From contig OY282353.1 in NCBI GenBank assembly GCA_958295465.1, forward strand, positions 4,083,001-4,147,000: a DNA stretch of 64,000 bases. Reading direction: 5' to 3'. Both the position numbers and the translations under genes were made by a program. Under the pieces are notes generated by a model. That model was given only the letters and a program-made list of their open reading frames with translations, searched no databases and was not told the origin of the DNA. Origin of the DNA: an uncultured Gammaproteobacteria bacterium (lineage in GTDB: Bacteria; Pseudomonadota; Gammaproteobacteria; HK1). This document shows, piece after piece, positions 49,002 to 57,104 of this stretch (its first letter is position 1; every line of letters starts with the position of its first letter).

Positions 49002-49174
49002 ATGGCTGACGAAACTCATCTCGCCCCCCCCCCCCCCCCCCCCCGCTGACCGGTGCGCCCAGAAAGCCGTGGGCCAAGCCGACCGTCCGGGTCATCGGAG
49101 AAACAGTTGGCGATACCCAATCCGGTGTCAACCCGGAATTTAACGAGATAGGCACTTACAATCCAAATTCGTAG
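49002..49174 (+). CDS. RiPP precursor peptide 2 (lasso-like), frame broken at C21
   Basis: Starts MADETHLA and runs through 21 C (49024-49044) to a stop at 49047 in the given sequence. The leader and core lie in the -1 frame up to TAG 49172, exactly as in precursor 1, and one extra C would join them. The leader protein is identical to precursor 1 over 20 residues although five codons differ, all at silent third positions. The core region differs: GVNPEFNEIGTYNPNS, again with Gly1 and Glu8. Both genes have the same length after the tract (42 codons). Confidence 0.72.
49024..49044 (+). repeat. Poly-C tract (21 C) in precursor 2
   Basis: A run of 21 C at the same place as in precursor 1 and out of frame by the same one base. 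Confidence 0.9.
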
Positions 49175-49189
49175 ACGCCCAAGTTCCAA

Positions 49190-49259
49190 CAAGCTGATCC
49201 TTCCCTCGCCGCAGGTCGAGATACGGCTCCCCGACCGGCCGCGGCCCGGAGCGCGTGAT
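49190..49259. repeat. 70-bp element, copy 2, between convergent genes
   Basis: Near-identical partner of 47889-47958. It lies between the stop of precursor 2 and the stop of the cyclase gene, showing that the precursor plus its 3' flank were duplicated as a unit. Confidence 0.8.
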
Positions 49260-49317
49260 TGGAATTCGCTGACCTGGCCGGGCGCCTCGCTGAGCGGCCG
49301 CGGCGTACCGCAACCGC

Positions 49318-51180
49318 TCACCAATCGAGAAACTGCAAGGCGTTGCACACCGGCACGTTCTGCTGGCCGGCCCGCACCCGGTCCGCATCCAGGCTGTCCA
49401 GCAGACGCGCCACGTCCACGTAGCACGCCCGCGACGGCGGCGATGCCCGGGCGGCAAGATCCTCCCCGACGGCCGGCAGCGCCCGGGTGAGAACATCACG
49501 CAACGGCTCGTACCGGGCCGGATCATCCTTGTCCAGGTGCCGGCAGACCTCCGGCGGCAGCACCGCACGCAGCGCGTGGCGCATCAGCCACCGGCTCCAC
49601 CGCCCCCGCCGGAACTGTTCCGGCGGCAGGCCCAGGGCGAACTCCAGCACCCGCCGGTCCAGCAACGGATAGCGGTACTCGATGCCCCGGCGCGCCCCGC
49701 TCGCCGCCCACCCCTCCATGCGCGCGCTCAGATGCGCGCTCTGCAACAGCCACGACTGGGTGTACCGCACGCCGAGATAGCGGGGCGCCGGCTCCGCCCG
49801 CGGCTTCAGCCGCCGCCTGAACGCCGGGTCGACAACCCCCCGCCGGGAGCGCAACGTCTTGCCCCGCCGCAGCCTCCGAAGGTCGAGCATCAGGCCGGGA
49901 AACGCGAGCGGGAGGACGCAGTCGAGCAGGAACCGCCGCGGGCCCATGCCCCGGGCCCGGCATTCGACCGCCAACCTCCGCCAGCGTCCGCTCAGCAGCA
50001 GATGCTGGAGATGCCCGCGGCCGTTGAACGACGCGCCCTCGTCCCCGCCCCAGCCCGACAGCAGCACCCGCACCCCCGATGCCGCCGCGCCGCGCTGCAC
50101 CGCTTCCTCGTTCATCTGGACGTGCACCCCGGGCAAGGCGCCGTCGCGACGCAGCACCGCAACCACGTCACCGGGGCTCAGCGCGCAGTGCGACACCTGC
50201 AAGCCTTCCTGGGCGCACACCGCGTCGATGAGCGCGTACTCCTTCGCATGTGCCGGCGCCGGCGCCTCGCCGTCCAGCGCCGGCAGCCAACTGAACGCGG
50301 GCGGCGGCGGGCGACCCCGGCGGCGCAGCTCCCGGGCCGCGAGCACCGCGATGCCCGACGAGTCCAGACCCCCGCTCAGATGCGCGCCCACGGGGCCGGG
50401 GCCACGCAACCGGTCCTCCACCGCCCGCGTGCAGACCTCCAGGAACTCCTCCGCGTATGCATCGTCGGAGGCCGCCCGCGCCCGCGGCGCCTGTTCCGGG
50501 CGCCAGTACCGTTCCGGCCGGGCCAGGGAGCGCAAGGAGGAAGCCCCTTGCCGGAGGGAATCGCAGTCCACGGTGAGCGTATGGCCGGGCGGCAGCTTGC
50601 GTACTTCCTTGAAGAACGTGCGGGTGGTCGTCAGCAGGGCGATGCCCGTCAGATGCTCCGCCACCGACTCCTCATCCAGCTCGCCGGAGACGCCCGGCGC
50701 GGCGAGGACGCCTTCCACCGCGCCGGCGAAGACGAAGCCGCCCGGAGTCCAGGCGTAGTAGAAGGGCCTGGCGCCGACGTGGTCCCGGGCGCAGAACAAC
50801 GTGCGCCTCCTCGCGTCCCACACGGCGAAGGCGTAGTCGCCGAGCAGGTGGCTCGGGCAGTCCCGCCCCCAGCGCCTCCAGGCCCGCAGGATGAGGTCCC
50901 CGTCGGCGAGGCCGCCACGGGCCGCGGGAGGCACGCCGAGCGCGCCGCAGAGCGCGTCGCGGTCGTCGAGCCGGGCGTCCGCGGCCACCGCGAGGCCGGG
51001 CTCGACGCACAGCGGCGGATCGGCGCCCTCGTCCGATGGCCCGCGCCGGCAACCGAGGACGACGGGACCATCCGACCACTCGTCGGCGTGCGCTCCGTAG
51101 CCGGCGAGCGCCGCCAGGACGGCGGCCATGCCCTTCGCCTCGCCCGGCGCTTCCCGAAGGAGTCCGCAGATCGCGTTCAT
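49318..51180 (-). CDS. Asparagine-synthetase-like lasso cyclase
   Basis: 620 aa. The N-terminal glutaminase-like domain begins MNAICGLL, with Asn where the catalytic Cys2 of AsnB stands, so it should not hydrolyse glutamine. The C-terminal ATP pyrophosphatase domain has AHLSGGLDSSGIAVLAA (about residue 265), LLSGWGGDEGASF (about 380) and EYRYPLLDRRVLEFAL. Lasso cyclases adenylate an Asp/Glu side chain and close the ring on the N-terminal amine, and share exactly these features. The two precursor genes next door support that role. A plain asparagine synthetase relative acting on another small molecule is the alternative. Confidence 0.83.
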   Translation of the reverse strand: MNAICGLLREAPGEAKGMAAVLAALAGYGAHADEWSDGPVVLGCRRGPSDEGADPPLCVEPGLAVAADARLDDRDALCGALGVPPAARGGLADGDLILRAWRRWGRDCPSHLLGDYAFAVWDARRRTLFCARDHVGARPFYYAWTPGGFVFAGAVEGVLAAPGVSGELDEESVAEHLTGIALLTTTRTFFKEVRKLPPGHTLTVDCDSLRQGASSLRSLARPERYWRPEQAPRARAASDDAYAEEFLEVCTRAVEDRLRGPGPVGAHLSGGLDSSGIAVLAARELRRRGRPPPPAFSWLPALDGEAPAPAHAKEYALIDAVCAQEGLQVSHCALSPGDVVAVLRRDGALPGVHVQMNEEAVQRGAAASGVRVLLSGWGGDEGASFNGRGHLQHLLLSGRWRRLAVECRARGMGPRRFLLDCVLPLAFPGLMLDLRRLRRGKTLRSRRGVVDPAFRRRLKPRAEPAPRYLGVRYTQSWLLQSAHLSARMEGWAASGARRGIEYRYPLLDRRVLEFALGLPPEQFRRGRWSRWLMRHALRAVLPPEVCRHLDKDDPARYEPLRDVLTRALPAVGEDLAARASPPSRACYVDVARLLDSLDADRVRAGQQNVPVCNALQFLDW

Positions 51181-51325
51181 CGGGGACGGATTGTGAACGA
51201 TCGCATGACCGCGGGTACGCCTTGATCTTCGACGATGCGCATCGCGCCGGCGACCTTCGCGAGCGGAGGGCGCGGCTTGAAGGGTTGTTCGAAGGGTTCA
51301 CCCGTCGCGAGTCCCCGAACGCATA

Positions 51326-51667
51326 ATGCCCCTCGGCGGCCGACGTCGCTTATCAGAACGCCGGCAACGGTCCCGCGGATCCTCAGCTTTGCCCGATCGG
51401 GCGCGAGTCCCCCATGCGGGTTCCCGCGAGCTCGAAGCGGCCGGCATCGAGCGCCGCCACGCCGAAGCCATCGCCGATGGGATGCGCCGCGCCGCCGCCG
51501 ACCATGACGAGCTCGCCACGAAGGCGGACCTTGATGAGTTCCGGACTGCCACGAAAGGCGACCTCGCCGCGTTGCGCGTCGAGCTCCGCATCATCGGCGC
51601 AATCGTGCTTGCCATCGCCGCCAAGCGGTTCAGCATCTTCAACGCCGTTGCCAGCGTCCTTTCCTGA
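51326..51667 (+). CDS. DUF1640-like coiled-coil membrane protein
   Basis: 113 aa in this frame. The conserved part starts near SRELEAAGIERRHAEAIADGM, continues through a coiled coil (DELATKADLDEFRTATKGDLAALRVELR) and ends in a membrane helix (IIGAIVLAIAA). This is the usual bacterial DUF1640 layout, of unknown function. The first 30 residues do not fit the family and the true start is unclear. It lies 15 bp from the recombinase gene. Confidence 0.6.
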   Translation: MPLGGRRRLSERRQRSRGSSALPDRARVPHAGSRELEAAGIERRHAEAIADGMRRAAADHDELATKADLDEFRTATKGDLAALRVELRIIGAIVLAIAAKRFSIFNAVASVLS

Positions 51668-51682
51668 CCCGGCGCCCGCGCC

Positions 51683-52546
51683 ATGAACGACCTCGCCACT
51701 CCCGCCGCGGTCCCCGTCCCCGTCACCCCGGCCACTGACCGCCTCATCCGCGACTCCACCAGCGCCAACACCCGCCGCGCCTACGCCGGCGCCCTCGCCC
51801 GGCTGGATGCGTCCCTCGACGACCGCCCGCCCGACGATGCCGGCATCGCCGAATACCTCGGCACCCTCGACGCCGCGGGGAAGTCGCCGGCAACCGCTTC
51901 GATGGTCATCGCCGCCGTGCGCTTCCGCGCGAAGCTCGCCGGCCAGCCCGATCCGGTCGGGCCGATCGCCGACCGGGCGCACAAGGGGTTCCGCCGCGCG
52001 GGCCGCAACGAGCGGGGCCGGGGCCAGGCGCCCGCCCTCGACCTCGACGCCATCCGCGAGATTGCCGGCCAGTGCACCCCGCGCGACCGCGCCATCGTGT
52101 TGACGATGTTCCAGGCGTGCCTGCGCCGCTCCGAAGCCGCCGCCCTCGAATGGCGCGACGTCGAACCGGCCGCAACCCCCGGCGCCCTCCGGATCACGGT
52201 CCGGGCCTCGAAGACGAACCAGGAAGGGGCGCCGGACGTGCGCCTTGTGAAGAACGGGGCCGCCAGGGCGCTACTCGCCATCCGCCCGGACGACGCCGAC
52301 CCGGCCGCAAGCGTGTTCGGGTTGTCCGGCCAGTCCATCGGGCGCCGGTTCAGCGCCGCCGCGAAGCGGGCCGGATACCGGGCCACCGCCCACAGCGCCC
52401 GCGTCACCTACGCCAGCGAATTGACCCGGCTTGGCGCGTCCACGACCGAAGTCATGCGGGCCGGCGCATGGAAGACCGCCCGCATGGTCGCCCACTACAG
52501 CGCCGGAGTCGGCGCCGAAGACAACGCCACCGCGAAGTACCTCTAG
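51683..52546 (+). CDS. Tyrosine recombinase / phage-type integrase
   Basis: 287 aa. A SAM-like core-binding domain (RLIRDSTSANTRRAYAGALARL) is followed by the catalytic domain with Arg in CLRRSEAAALEW, Lys in RASKTNQEG, HSARVTYASEL, Trp in GAWKTARMV and the nucleophile Tyr in VAHYSAG. It differs from the P4-type integrase at 44.6 kb and may resolve or move a nested element. Confidence 0.9.
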   Translation: MNDLATPAAVPVPVTPATDRLIRDSTSANTRRAYAGALARLDASLDDRPPDDAGIAEYLGTLDAAGKSPATASMVIAAVRFRAKLAGQPDPVGPIADRAHKGFRRAGRNERGRGQAPALDLDAIREIAGQCTPRDRAIVLTMFQACLRRSEAAALEWRDVEPAATPGALRITVRASKTNQEGAPDVRLVKNGAARALLAIRPDDADPAASVFGLSGQSIGRRFSAAAKRAGYRATAHSARVTYASELTRLGASTTEVMRAGAWKTARMVAHYSAGVGAEDNATAKYL

Positions 52547-52836
52547 CCCTTCTGCCAGACAGCAGTTGTCGTCTTGCCGCCGGCTAAACGGACCGATCGG
52601 TCGCTTTCCACCAATACAATGCCCAGCTCTGTTTTGTGGTCGCTAAGGAACTTCCCTATCCGAGCATTGCGGCGACAGCCCGGACGATATTCTCTCCCGT
52701 CGAATTCCTGGATGAAGTCAACCGTGGTGAACTCGTGACACCGTGGCATCAAGTCGATAATCCTTCTGGCGTCTTCCAGCGTAGGGAGCCGCTCTTCCGG
52801 GGCGTTGGACACTTGGTTCTCCTCGCTGCTGTCCAA
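52543..52836 (-). CDS. Hypothetical 97-aa protein
   Basis: The acidic N-terminus (MDSSEENQVSNAPEERLP) and a middle with FTTVDFIQEFDGREYRPGCRRNARIGKFL suggest a small winged-helix-like fold, but I recognise no family. The stop overlaps the recombinase stop by 4 bp on the opposite strand. Base composition is lower in GC than its neighbours. Confidence 0.6.
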   Translation of the reverse strand: MDSSEENQVSNAPEERLPTLEDARRIIDLMPRCHEFTTVDFIQEFDGREYRPGCRRNARIGKFLSDHKTELGIVLVESDRSVRLAGGKTTTAVWQKG

Positions 52837-52842
52837 TGAAAT

Positions 52843-53097
52843 ATGTTATTCAATCGGCCGCCTATTGTCCAAAGAACCCGAGCGCTTCCTGTCCCGGTTC
52901 GGCCGCCCGCGACGGCGTCGCGCGAGGTGGTCCGCGCGAACCGTGCCCACGGATTGACCACGCTCGACCGTCCCGAGTACGTGAACCGCCTCGACGAGGT
53001 CGCGACCAGACTCGACCGCACCGTTGACGCAGTGCGCAAGCGGGCGCAACGGATCGGCGCCTACAGCTACAGACCCGCACCCGCGCGCGGCGATTGA
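52843..53097 (+). CDS. Small hypothetical protein with helix-turn-helix-like tail
   Basis: 84 aa. The C-terminal part NRLDEVATRLDRTVDAVRKRAQRIGAY looks like a SANT/HTH-type DNA-binding helix pair. The start at 52843 is not supported by a clear ribosome site, and the gene overlaps the 3' end of the minus-strand gene at 53067 by 31 bp. The call is tentative. Confidence 0.4.
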   Translation: MLFNRPPIVQRTRALPVPVRPPATASREVVRANRAHGLTTLDRPEYVNRLDEVATRLDRTVDAVRKRAQRIGAYSYRPAPARGD

Positions 53098-53393
53098 CGC
53101 GGCAACGTCCAATTTCCGTTGTCATCCTTCTTCCACCCGTCCGACTGCAAAAGGCCGCGCTCGAACAGCCACGACTCCCCGCCGGCCTGCTTCCCAATCG
53201 CCTGCAAAAGGTCTTCCCCAAGCGGAACCGTGACGAGCCACCGGCCCGCCAACTGCTCACGGCGAATCCGACGCTTTTCCCGTTCCTCCGAGTCATGGGT
53301 CAACCGTCGCTGCTCATCCCGCGCTTCAGTCAGACGGGCAATTTCAGCATCAATCTCCTCGACAGTGTTCAACACCCGCGGCTCGCCGCTCAT
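53067..53393 (-). CDS. Hypothetical protein in the mobilisation operon
   Basis: 108 aa from ATG 53393 (MSGEPRVLNTVEEIDAEIARL). A coiled coil covers about residues 8-40, then RRIRREQLAGRWLVTVPLGEDLLQAIGKQ and a Trp-rich C-terminus. The ATG overlaps the TGA of the upstream TraD-like gene (53390-53393), so the two are coupled. It is probably an accessory mobilisation protein by position only. Confidence 0.65.
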   Translation of the reverse strand: MSGEPRVLNTVEEIDAEIARLTEARDEQRRLTHDSEEREKRRIRREQLAGRWLVTVPLGEDLLQAIGKQAGGESWLFERGLLQSDGWKKDDNGNWTLPRQSPRAGAGL

Positions 53394-53671
53394 GCCGGTT
53401 CCTCCGTTGATGTTTGTGTTGTTTGTATTGGCGGTCCGTCCCACCCCTCGAACGCCTTCGCGGCGGGCGCACCGAGCGCGACTCTGATACGGCGGTAGAC
53501 CGCCACCGCTTCCGCGTCGCCGTCCTTCACCAGCGCCAGCAGCCCACCGCCGAGGAGGATCTTGCACCGCGCGTCCCGCTTGCGCTCGCGCGCATGCTCG
53601 CGTGCCGCGACTGCCGCGCGCCGCTCCTTGAGTTGCGCTATCCGCCTGTCGAGCGCTTCGAGTGTCGCCAT
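53390..53671 (-). CDS. Small TraD/MobC-like mobilisation protein
   Basis: 93 aa from ATG 53671 (MATLEALDRRIAQLKERRAAVAAREHARERKRDARCKILLGG...). This Arg-rich coiled coil followed by a KILLG hydrophobic patch is typical of the short TraD proteins that stand divergently from MobA/MobL relaxases. They act as relaxosome accessories. The coding start lies about 230 bp from the relaxase gene, with the candidate oriT between. Confidence 0.8.
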   Translation of the reverse strand: MATLEALDRRIAQLKERRAAVAAREHARERKRDARCKILLGGGLLALVKDGDAEAVAVYRRIRVALGAPAAKAFEGWDGPPIQTTQTSTEEPA

Positions 53672-53689
53672 TTCCAGCCTCCAGGTGTA

Positions 53690-53790
53690 TGGTGTTGGCA
53701 TTAATCCTAACACGGCCGGTGATGGCGGGTTGACCCCGTAGGGCGCGATTACGCAAACGTGCCCTGTCGGGCACCCCTACGGGGCCGCTT
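53690..53790. promoter_or_regulatory. Candidate origin of transfer (oriT)
   Basis: The stretch sits between the divergent TraD-like and relaxase genes, where oriT normally lies. It has a near palindrome GTGTTGG...CCTAACAC (53692-53713), a perfect 10-bp inverted repeat CCCCGTAGGG (53734-53743) and CCCTACGGGG (53775-53784), and inside it the hairpin GTGCCC-TGTC-GGGCAC (53759-53774). The preceding bases AAACGTGCCCT resemble the IncQ-type nick region TAAGTGCGCCCT. The nick position is not known. Confidence 0.6.
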
Positions 53791-53900
53791 CGCGGGTTTG
53801 CATCGCGGTCAGGGGCTTCGCCCCCGACACCCCCGCCGCGGGGCGGACCGCATCGCCTGTTCGGCGATCGCGTTCCGGCCCACGGCCACAGGAGGCGCCG

Positions 53901-55814
53901 ATGGCCATCGGGCATCTCGCAGTCCGCCCGCACTCGCGGGCGCAGGGCCACAACGCCGCCGCCGCCGTGGCCTATCGCTGCGGCCTCGCGCTCACCTGCA
54001 CGCGCACCGGAGAGCGCCACGACTTCACGCGCCGGGCGCAACGTGAAGACGTGGTCGCGTACGGAGTCGTGGGCGGGCACATCGAGTCCCCGGCCGCGTT
54101 CGCCGCCGCCGTCGAGTCGGGCGAGAAACGCCGCAACTCGCGGATCTGCCGCGACGTGCAGATGGCGCTTCCGTCCGAGCTGGACGACGACTCCCGGATC
54201 CAGCTCACCAAGGCGTTCGCCGCGGAGCTCGCCGAGCGCTACGGCACCGCCGCCTGTTGGGCCGTCCACCGGCCGGATCGGCGCAGTGACCGGCGCAACC
54301 ACCACGCCCACATCCTCCTGCCCACCCGCGCGCTCGCGGGCGACGGATGCACGTTCGGGAAGAAGCTCCGAGTCCTCGACGACCAGCGCCGCGGTCCCGA
54401 GGAGATCACCGAGATCCGGCGGCTGTGGGAGAGCCGTGCGAACGAGGCGCTGATCGCGGCAGGACAGGACGCCAGGGTTCACACCGGACGGACGACCCAT
54501 CCGGAACCGTCGCTGGGCGCCAAGCACATCGCCATCGAGCGCCAAGCATGGCAGCAGAGACACACAGACTTCCCGAACGGCTTGGAGTGGGCCGGCGGAC
54601 TCTCAGCCGCCCAGCTGGTCATCGACGACGGCGTATGTGCTACCCGTCGCGGGCGCGCACTCGCCTTTCACGTGAGGCAACGTGCATTCATCGCTCACGC
54701 CATCGGCGAGCGTGAGATCCCCCGATCCCGCCCGGTCCGGGCGCCTGCCCCTGAAGCCGCCCAGGACCTCGCCCACGCCGTGGTTGCGGTGGTGCCCGTG
54801 GAGGAGCCCCGCCCGGTCCGGGCGCCTGCCCCTGAAACCGCCCAGGACCTCGCCCACGCCGTGGTTGCGGTGGTGCCCGTGGAGGAGCCCCGCCCGGTCC
54901 GGGCGCCTGCCCCTGAAGCCGCCCAGGACCTCGCCCACGCCGTGGTTGCGGTGGTGCCCGTGGAGGAGCCCCGCCCGGTCCGGGCGCCTGCCCCTGAAGC
55001 CGTCCAGGGCCTCGCCCACGCCGTGGTTGCGGTGGTGCCCGTGGAGGAACCCCGTCCGGTCCGGGCGCCTGCCCCTGAAGCCGTCCAGGGCCTCGCCCAC
55101 GCCGTGGTTGCGGTGTCGCCCGTGGAGGAACCCCGTCCGATCTGCGTCCCCAGCCTTACAGCCATCATGAAACACCTGGAGGCGCTCATCGAAGGAAGAA
55201 GAACACTCATATTCAAGAGACGTATGGAAGCCAACGAGGCACTCGAGCGTGAGGAACGCCAGCGGATGGAGTACGCCGCCAAGCAGAAGCTCGAATCCGC
55301 ATTCACCCCCGAGGGGATAGAGAAGGTCGGCGAGGCGCTCATCAAGCAGCACGTTGGCTATTCCAACGCCTACCCTTCCTTCTCCGGACTCGGGAGGCAA
55401 GCCAACAAGGCCGCCCTCGACGAGCTACACCCACACGCACGCAAACACTACGTCGCCGGGAAGCACCAGTTCAAACGCGGGATGGCAGGAAACGACTACC
55501 TGCACCACCGAAAGGCCCTGGACGTGGCGCTAGAGCGATGGCGCCGGTGGTGGCGCGGTGGATTGTTCTCGAAGCCGCAGAAGCAAATCATCCCCGAGAT
55601 GATCCGGAGAGTCTGGCCGGTCCACTGGCAGGAGACCCAAGACAACGCCGAGAAGGCGGCGACGGATGCGCAAGCCGCCGCCGATCAGGAACGACGGAAA
55701 CGGAAAGCACTGGCGAGGCAGGCGCGCAAGCGCCGCGACGAACTCGCTGCCGCGCCCGTATCACAACGTCCGAAACGTCGGAAGGAAGGCAAAGGCTTCG
55801 GTGTCGGTTGCTGA
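53901..55814 (+). CDS. MobA/MobL-family relaxase with internal repeats
   Basis: 637 aa. The relaxase domain is residues 1-230, with MAIGHLAVRPHSRAQGHNAAAAVAYRCG (candidate nucleophile Tyr25) and the metal-binding HUH motif RRNHHAHILLPTRAL (His134, 135, 137). Residues about 277-411 are five copies of a 27-residue unit (RPVRAPAPEAAQDLAHAVVAVVPVEEP). The C-terminal third is a basic, helical region. It nicks and pilots DNA in transfer. ATG 53901 follows AGGAGGCG. Confidence 0.93.
   Translation: MAIGHLAVRPHSRAQGHNAAAAVAYRCGLALTCTRTGERHDFTRRAQREDVVAYGVVGGHIESPAAFAAAVESGEKRRNSRICRDVQMALPSELDDDSRIQLTKAFAAELAERYGTAACWAVHRPDRRSDRRNHHAHILLPTRALAGDGCTFGKKLRVLDDQRRGPEEITEIRRLWESRANEALIAAGQDARVHTGRTTHPEPSLGAKHIAIERQAWQQRHTDFPNGLEWAGGLSAAQLVIDDGVCATRRGRALAFHVRQRAFIAHAIGEREIPRSRPVRAPAPEAAQDLAHAVVAVVPVEEPRPVRAPAPETAQDLAHAVVAVVPVEEPRPVRAPAPEAAQDLAHAVVAVVPVEEPRPVRAPAPEAVQGLAHAVVAVVPVEEPRPVRAPAPEAVQGLAHAVVAVSPVEEPRPICVPSLTAIMKHLEALIEGRRTLIFKRRMEANEALEREERQRMEYAAKQKLESAFTPEGIEKVGEALIKQHVGYSNAYPSFSGLGRQANKAALDELHPHARKHYVAGKHQFKRGMAGNDYLHHRKALDVALERWRRWWRGGLFSKPQKQIIPEMIRRVWPVHWQETQDNAEKAATDAQAAADQERRKRKALARQARKRRDELAAAPVSQRPKRRKEGKGFGVGC
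54730..55134 (+). repeat. Five tandem 81-bp repeats in the relaxase gene
   Basis: Units start at 54730, 54811, 54892, 54973 and 55054. They are almost identical, with a few changes (GCC to GTC, GAGGAG to GAGGAA) in the last two. Each encodes 27 residues rich in Pro, Ala and Val, so copy changes keep the frame. Confidence 0.95.
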
Positions 55815-56540
55815 ACCGTTGCCGTCACCAGAAATTCAGGCCCCACTCGCCTCGACCAGAGGCTCGACACCAAGTTCAAGCTCAGCCAGAACACCCGACC
55901 GTTGGCCTCGCGCTGGCTGGCTTCGACATCACCAGCGGCCACCGCGGCCGGAGCGAAATCCAAGCCGCTCGCGCTGAAGCACGCGCCTCGGCGGCGCCAC
56001 CCCCCCAGTGCATCGGGACCCGGCGCCCGCACCGTCGTCGTGCGGACACGTCCCTTCGGGCGAACCCCTCCCCCTTGGCGCTGGAGCCCGCAGACGACGC
56101 GGTGCAGGGCCGAGGCATTCAACCCCCTGCCAACGACGGGATGCGGCAGTCGGGCTCAGCCGGCCTCCACACCTCCGATCCAGCGTCCACGCACGTGGAG
56201 GAGAGATGCGCGGGCGTTGTCCGGCGATGCGGGGGAAAGCGTGCCCCCTTGTCCGCCGCCCCTTCGCGGGGCGCGCATGGACCGGCAGCGCCCCTGCGCC
56301 CTGCTCCGACCGGCGCAGGGGCGCCCCGCACGACGCTTCAGGGACACCCCCTGCGGTTCGGGTGCGGGCTTGCTGTCCGGGGGCGGGGCCAAGTGCCACA
56401 TCCCGCCTGCTGCCCGAAGCCCCTGACACCCTCTTTGGTGCGCCGCCGCGCCTCGCCCGCGCGGTGCAATCGCCTTGAGGGGGGACGGGGAGGAAATGCA
56501 GCTTGTGGCTTCGACGGCATCACATCCAAGGAGACGGACG
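55815..56540. other. GC-rich spacer, no gene supported
   Basis: 726 bp between the relaxase and the SLOG-protein genes. Frames of moderate length exist on both strands, but they are Arg/Pro/Ala-rich with no family. There are imperfect palindromes such as GGCGCAGGGGCGCC near 56318. Some may be a decayed gene. Confidence 0.5.
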
Positions 56541-57104
56541 ATGGACATCCACGAGGAAGGGTTGGCCGGAAGGGCGTATGCCGGGGTCGGAAGCAGGAGC
56601 ACCCCGGCGAAGGTACTGCAATGGATGGAGTCGATCGGGCGGGCGATGGCAGAGGCGGGGATGGTCCTGCGCTCGGGGGCGGCGGAGGGGGCGGACAGTG
56701 CATTCGAGAGGGGCTGCGACAGCGTGGGCGGGGACAAGCGCATCTACCTGCCGAGGGCGGGGTTCAAGGGGCGCCGGGCGGACGGGGTGAAGGTCCTGGT
56801 CGGTGCTGGCGCCTGGGCACAGGCGCTCGGCAGGAAGCACCACCCGGCCTGGGACAGGTTGGGCGGCGACGTGAAGCTGCTGATGGCGCGCAACACCCAC
56901 CAGGTGCTGGGGGACGAAGGCGCACGGGCGCCCAGCATCGTGGTGATTGGATGGACGCCGGGCGGGAGCGGGGGCGGCGGCACCGGGCAGGCGTACAGGA
57001 TAGCGCGGGCGTATGGGGTCCCGGTGGTGGACCTGGCGAGGGGCGGGCGGTTCGACGCGCACACTCCGGCATGGGTGCGCCGGATGGTGGAGCAGGCGCG
57101 GTAG
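56541..57104 (+). CDS. SLOG/DprA-like nucleotide-binding protein
   Basis: 187 aa from ATG 56541 with AAGGAGACGG upstream. It has a Rossmann-like start YAGVGSRSTPAKVLQWM, then LRSGAAEGADSAFERGC, the GxxxGaD pattern of SLOG proteins such as DprA and LOG, and later VVIGWTPGGSGGGGTGQAYRIARAYGVPVVDL. Homologues occur on phages and plasmids. The ligand and role are unknown; SLOG domains may bind or cleave nucleotides. Confidence 0.75.
   Translation: MDIHEEGLAGRAYAGVGSRSTPAKVLQWMESIGRAMAEAGMVLRSGAAEGADSAFERGCDSVGGDKRIYLPRAGFKGRRADGVKVLVGAGAWAQALGRKHHPAWDRLGGDVKLLMARNTHQVLGDEGARAPSIVVIGWTPGGSGGGGTGQAYRIARAYGVPVVDLARGGRFDAHTPAWVRRMVEQAR

Noticed and set aside
49318..51180. Ordinary asparagine synthetase AsnB
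   Set aside because: The N-terminal Cys is replaced by Asn and two precursor genes lie next door, so a lasso-type cyclase fits better.
54730..55134. CRISPR array
   Set aside because: The 81-bp units are contiguous without unique spacers and are coding; they are tandem repeats.
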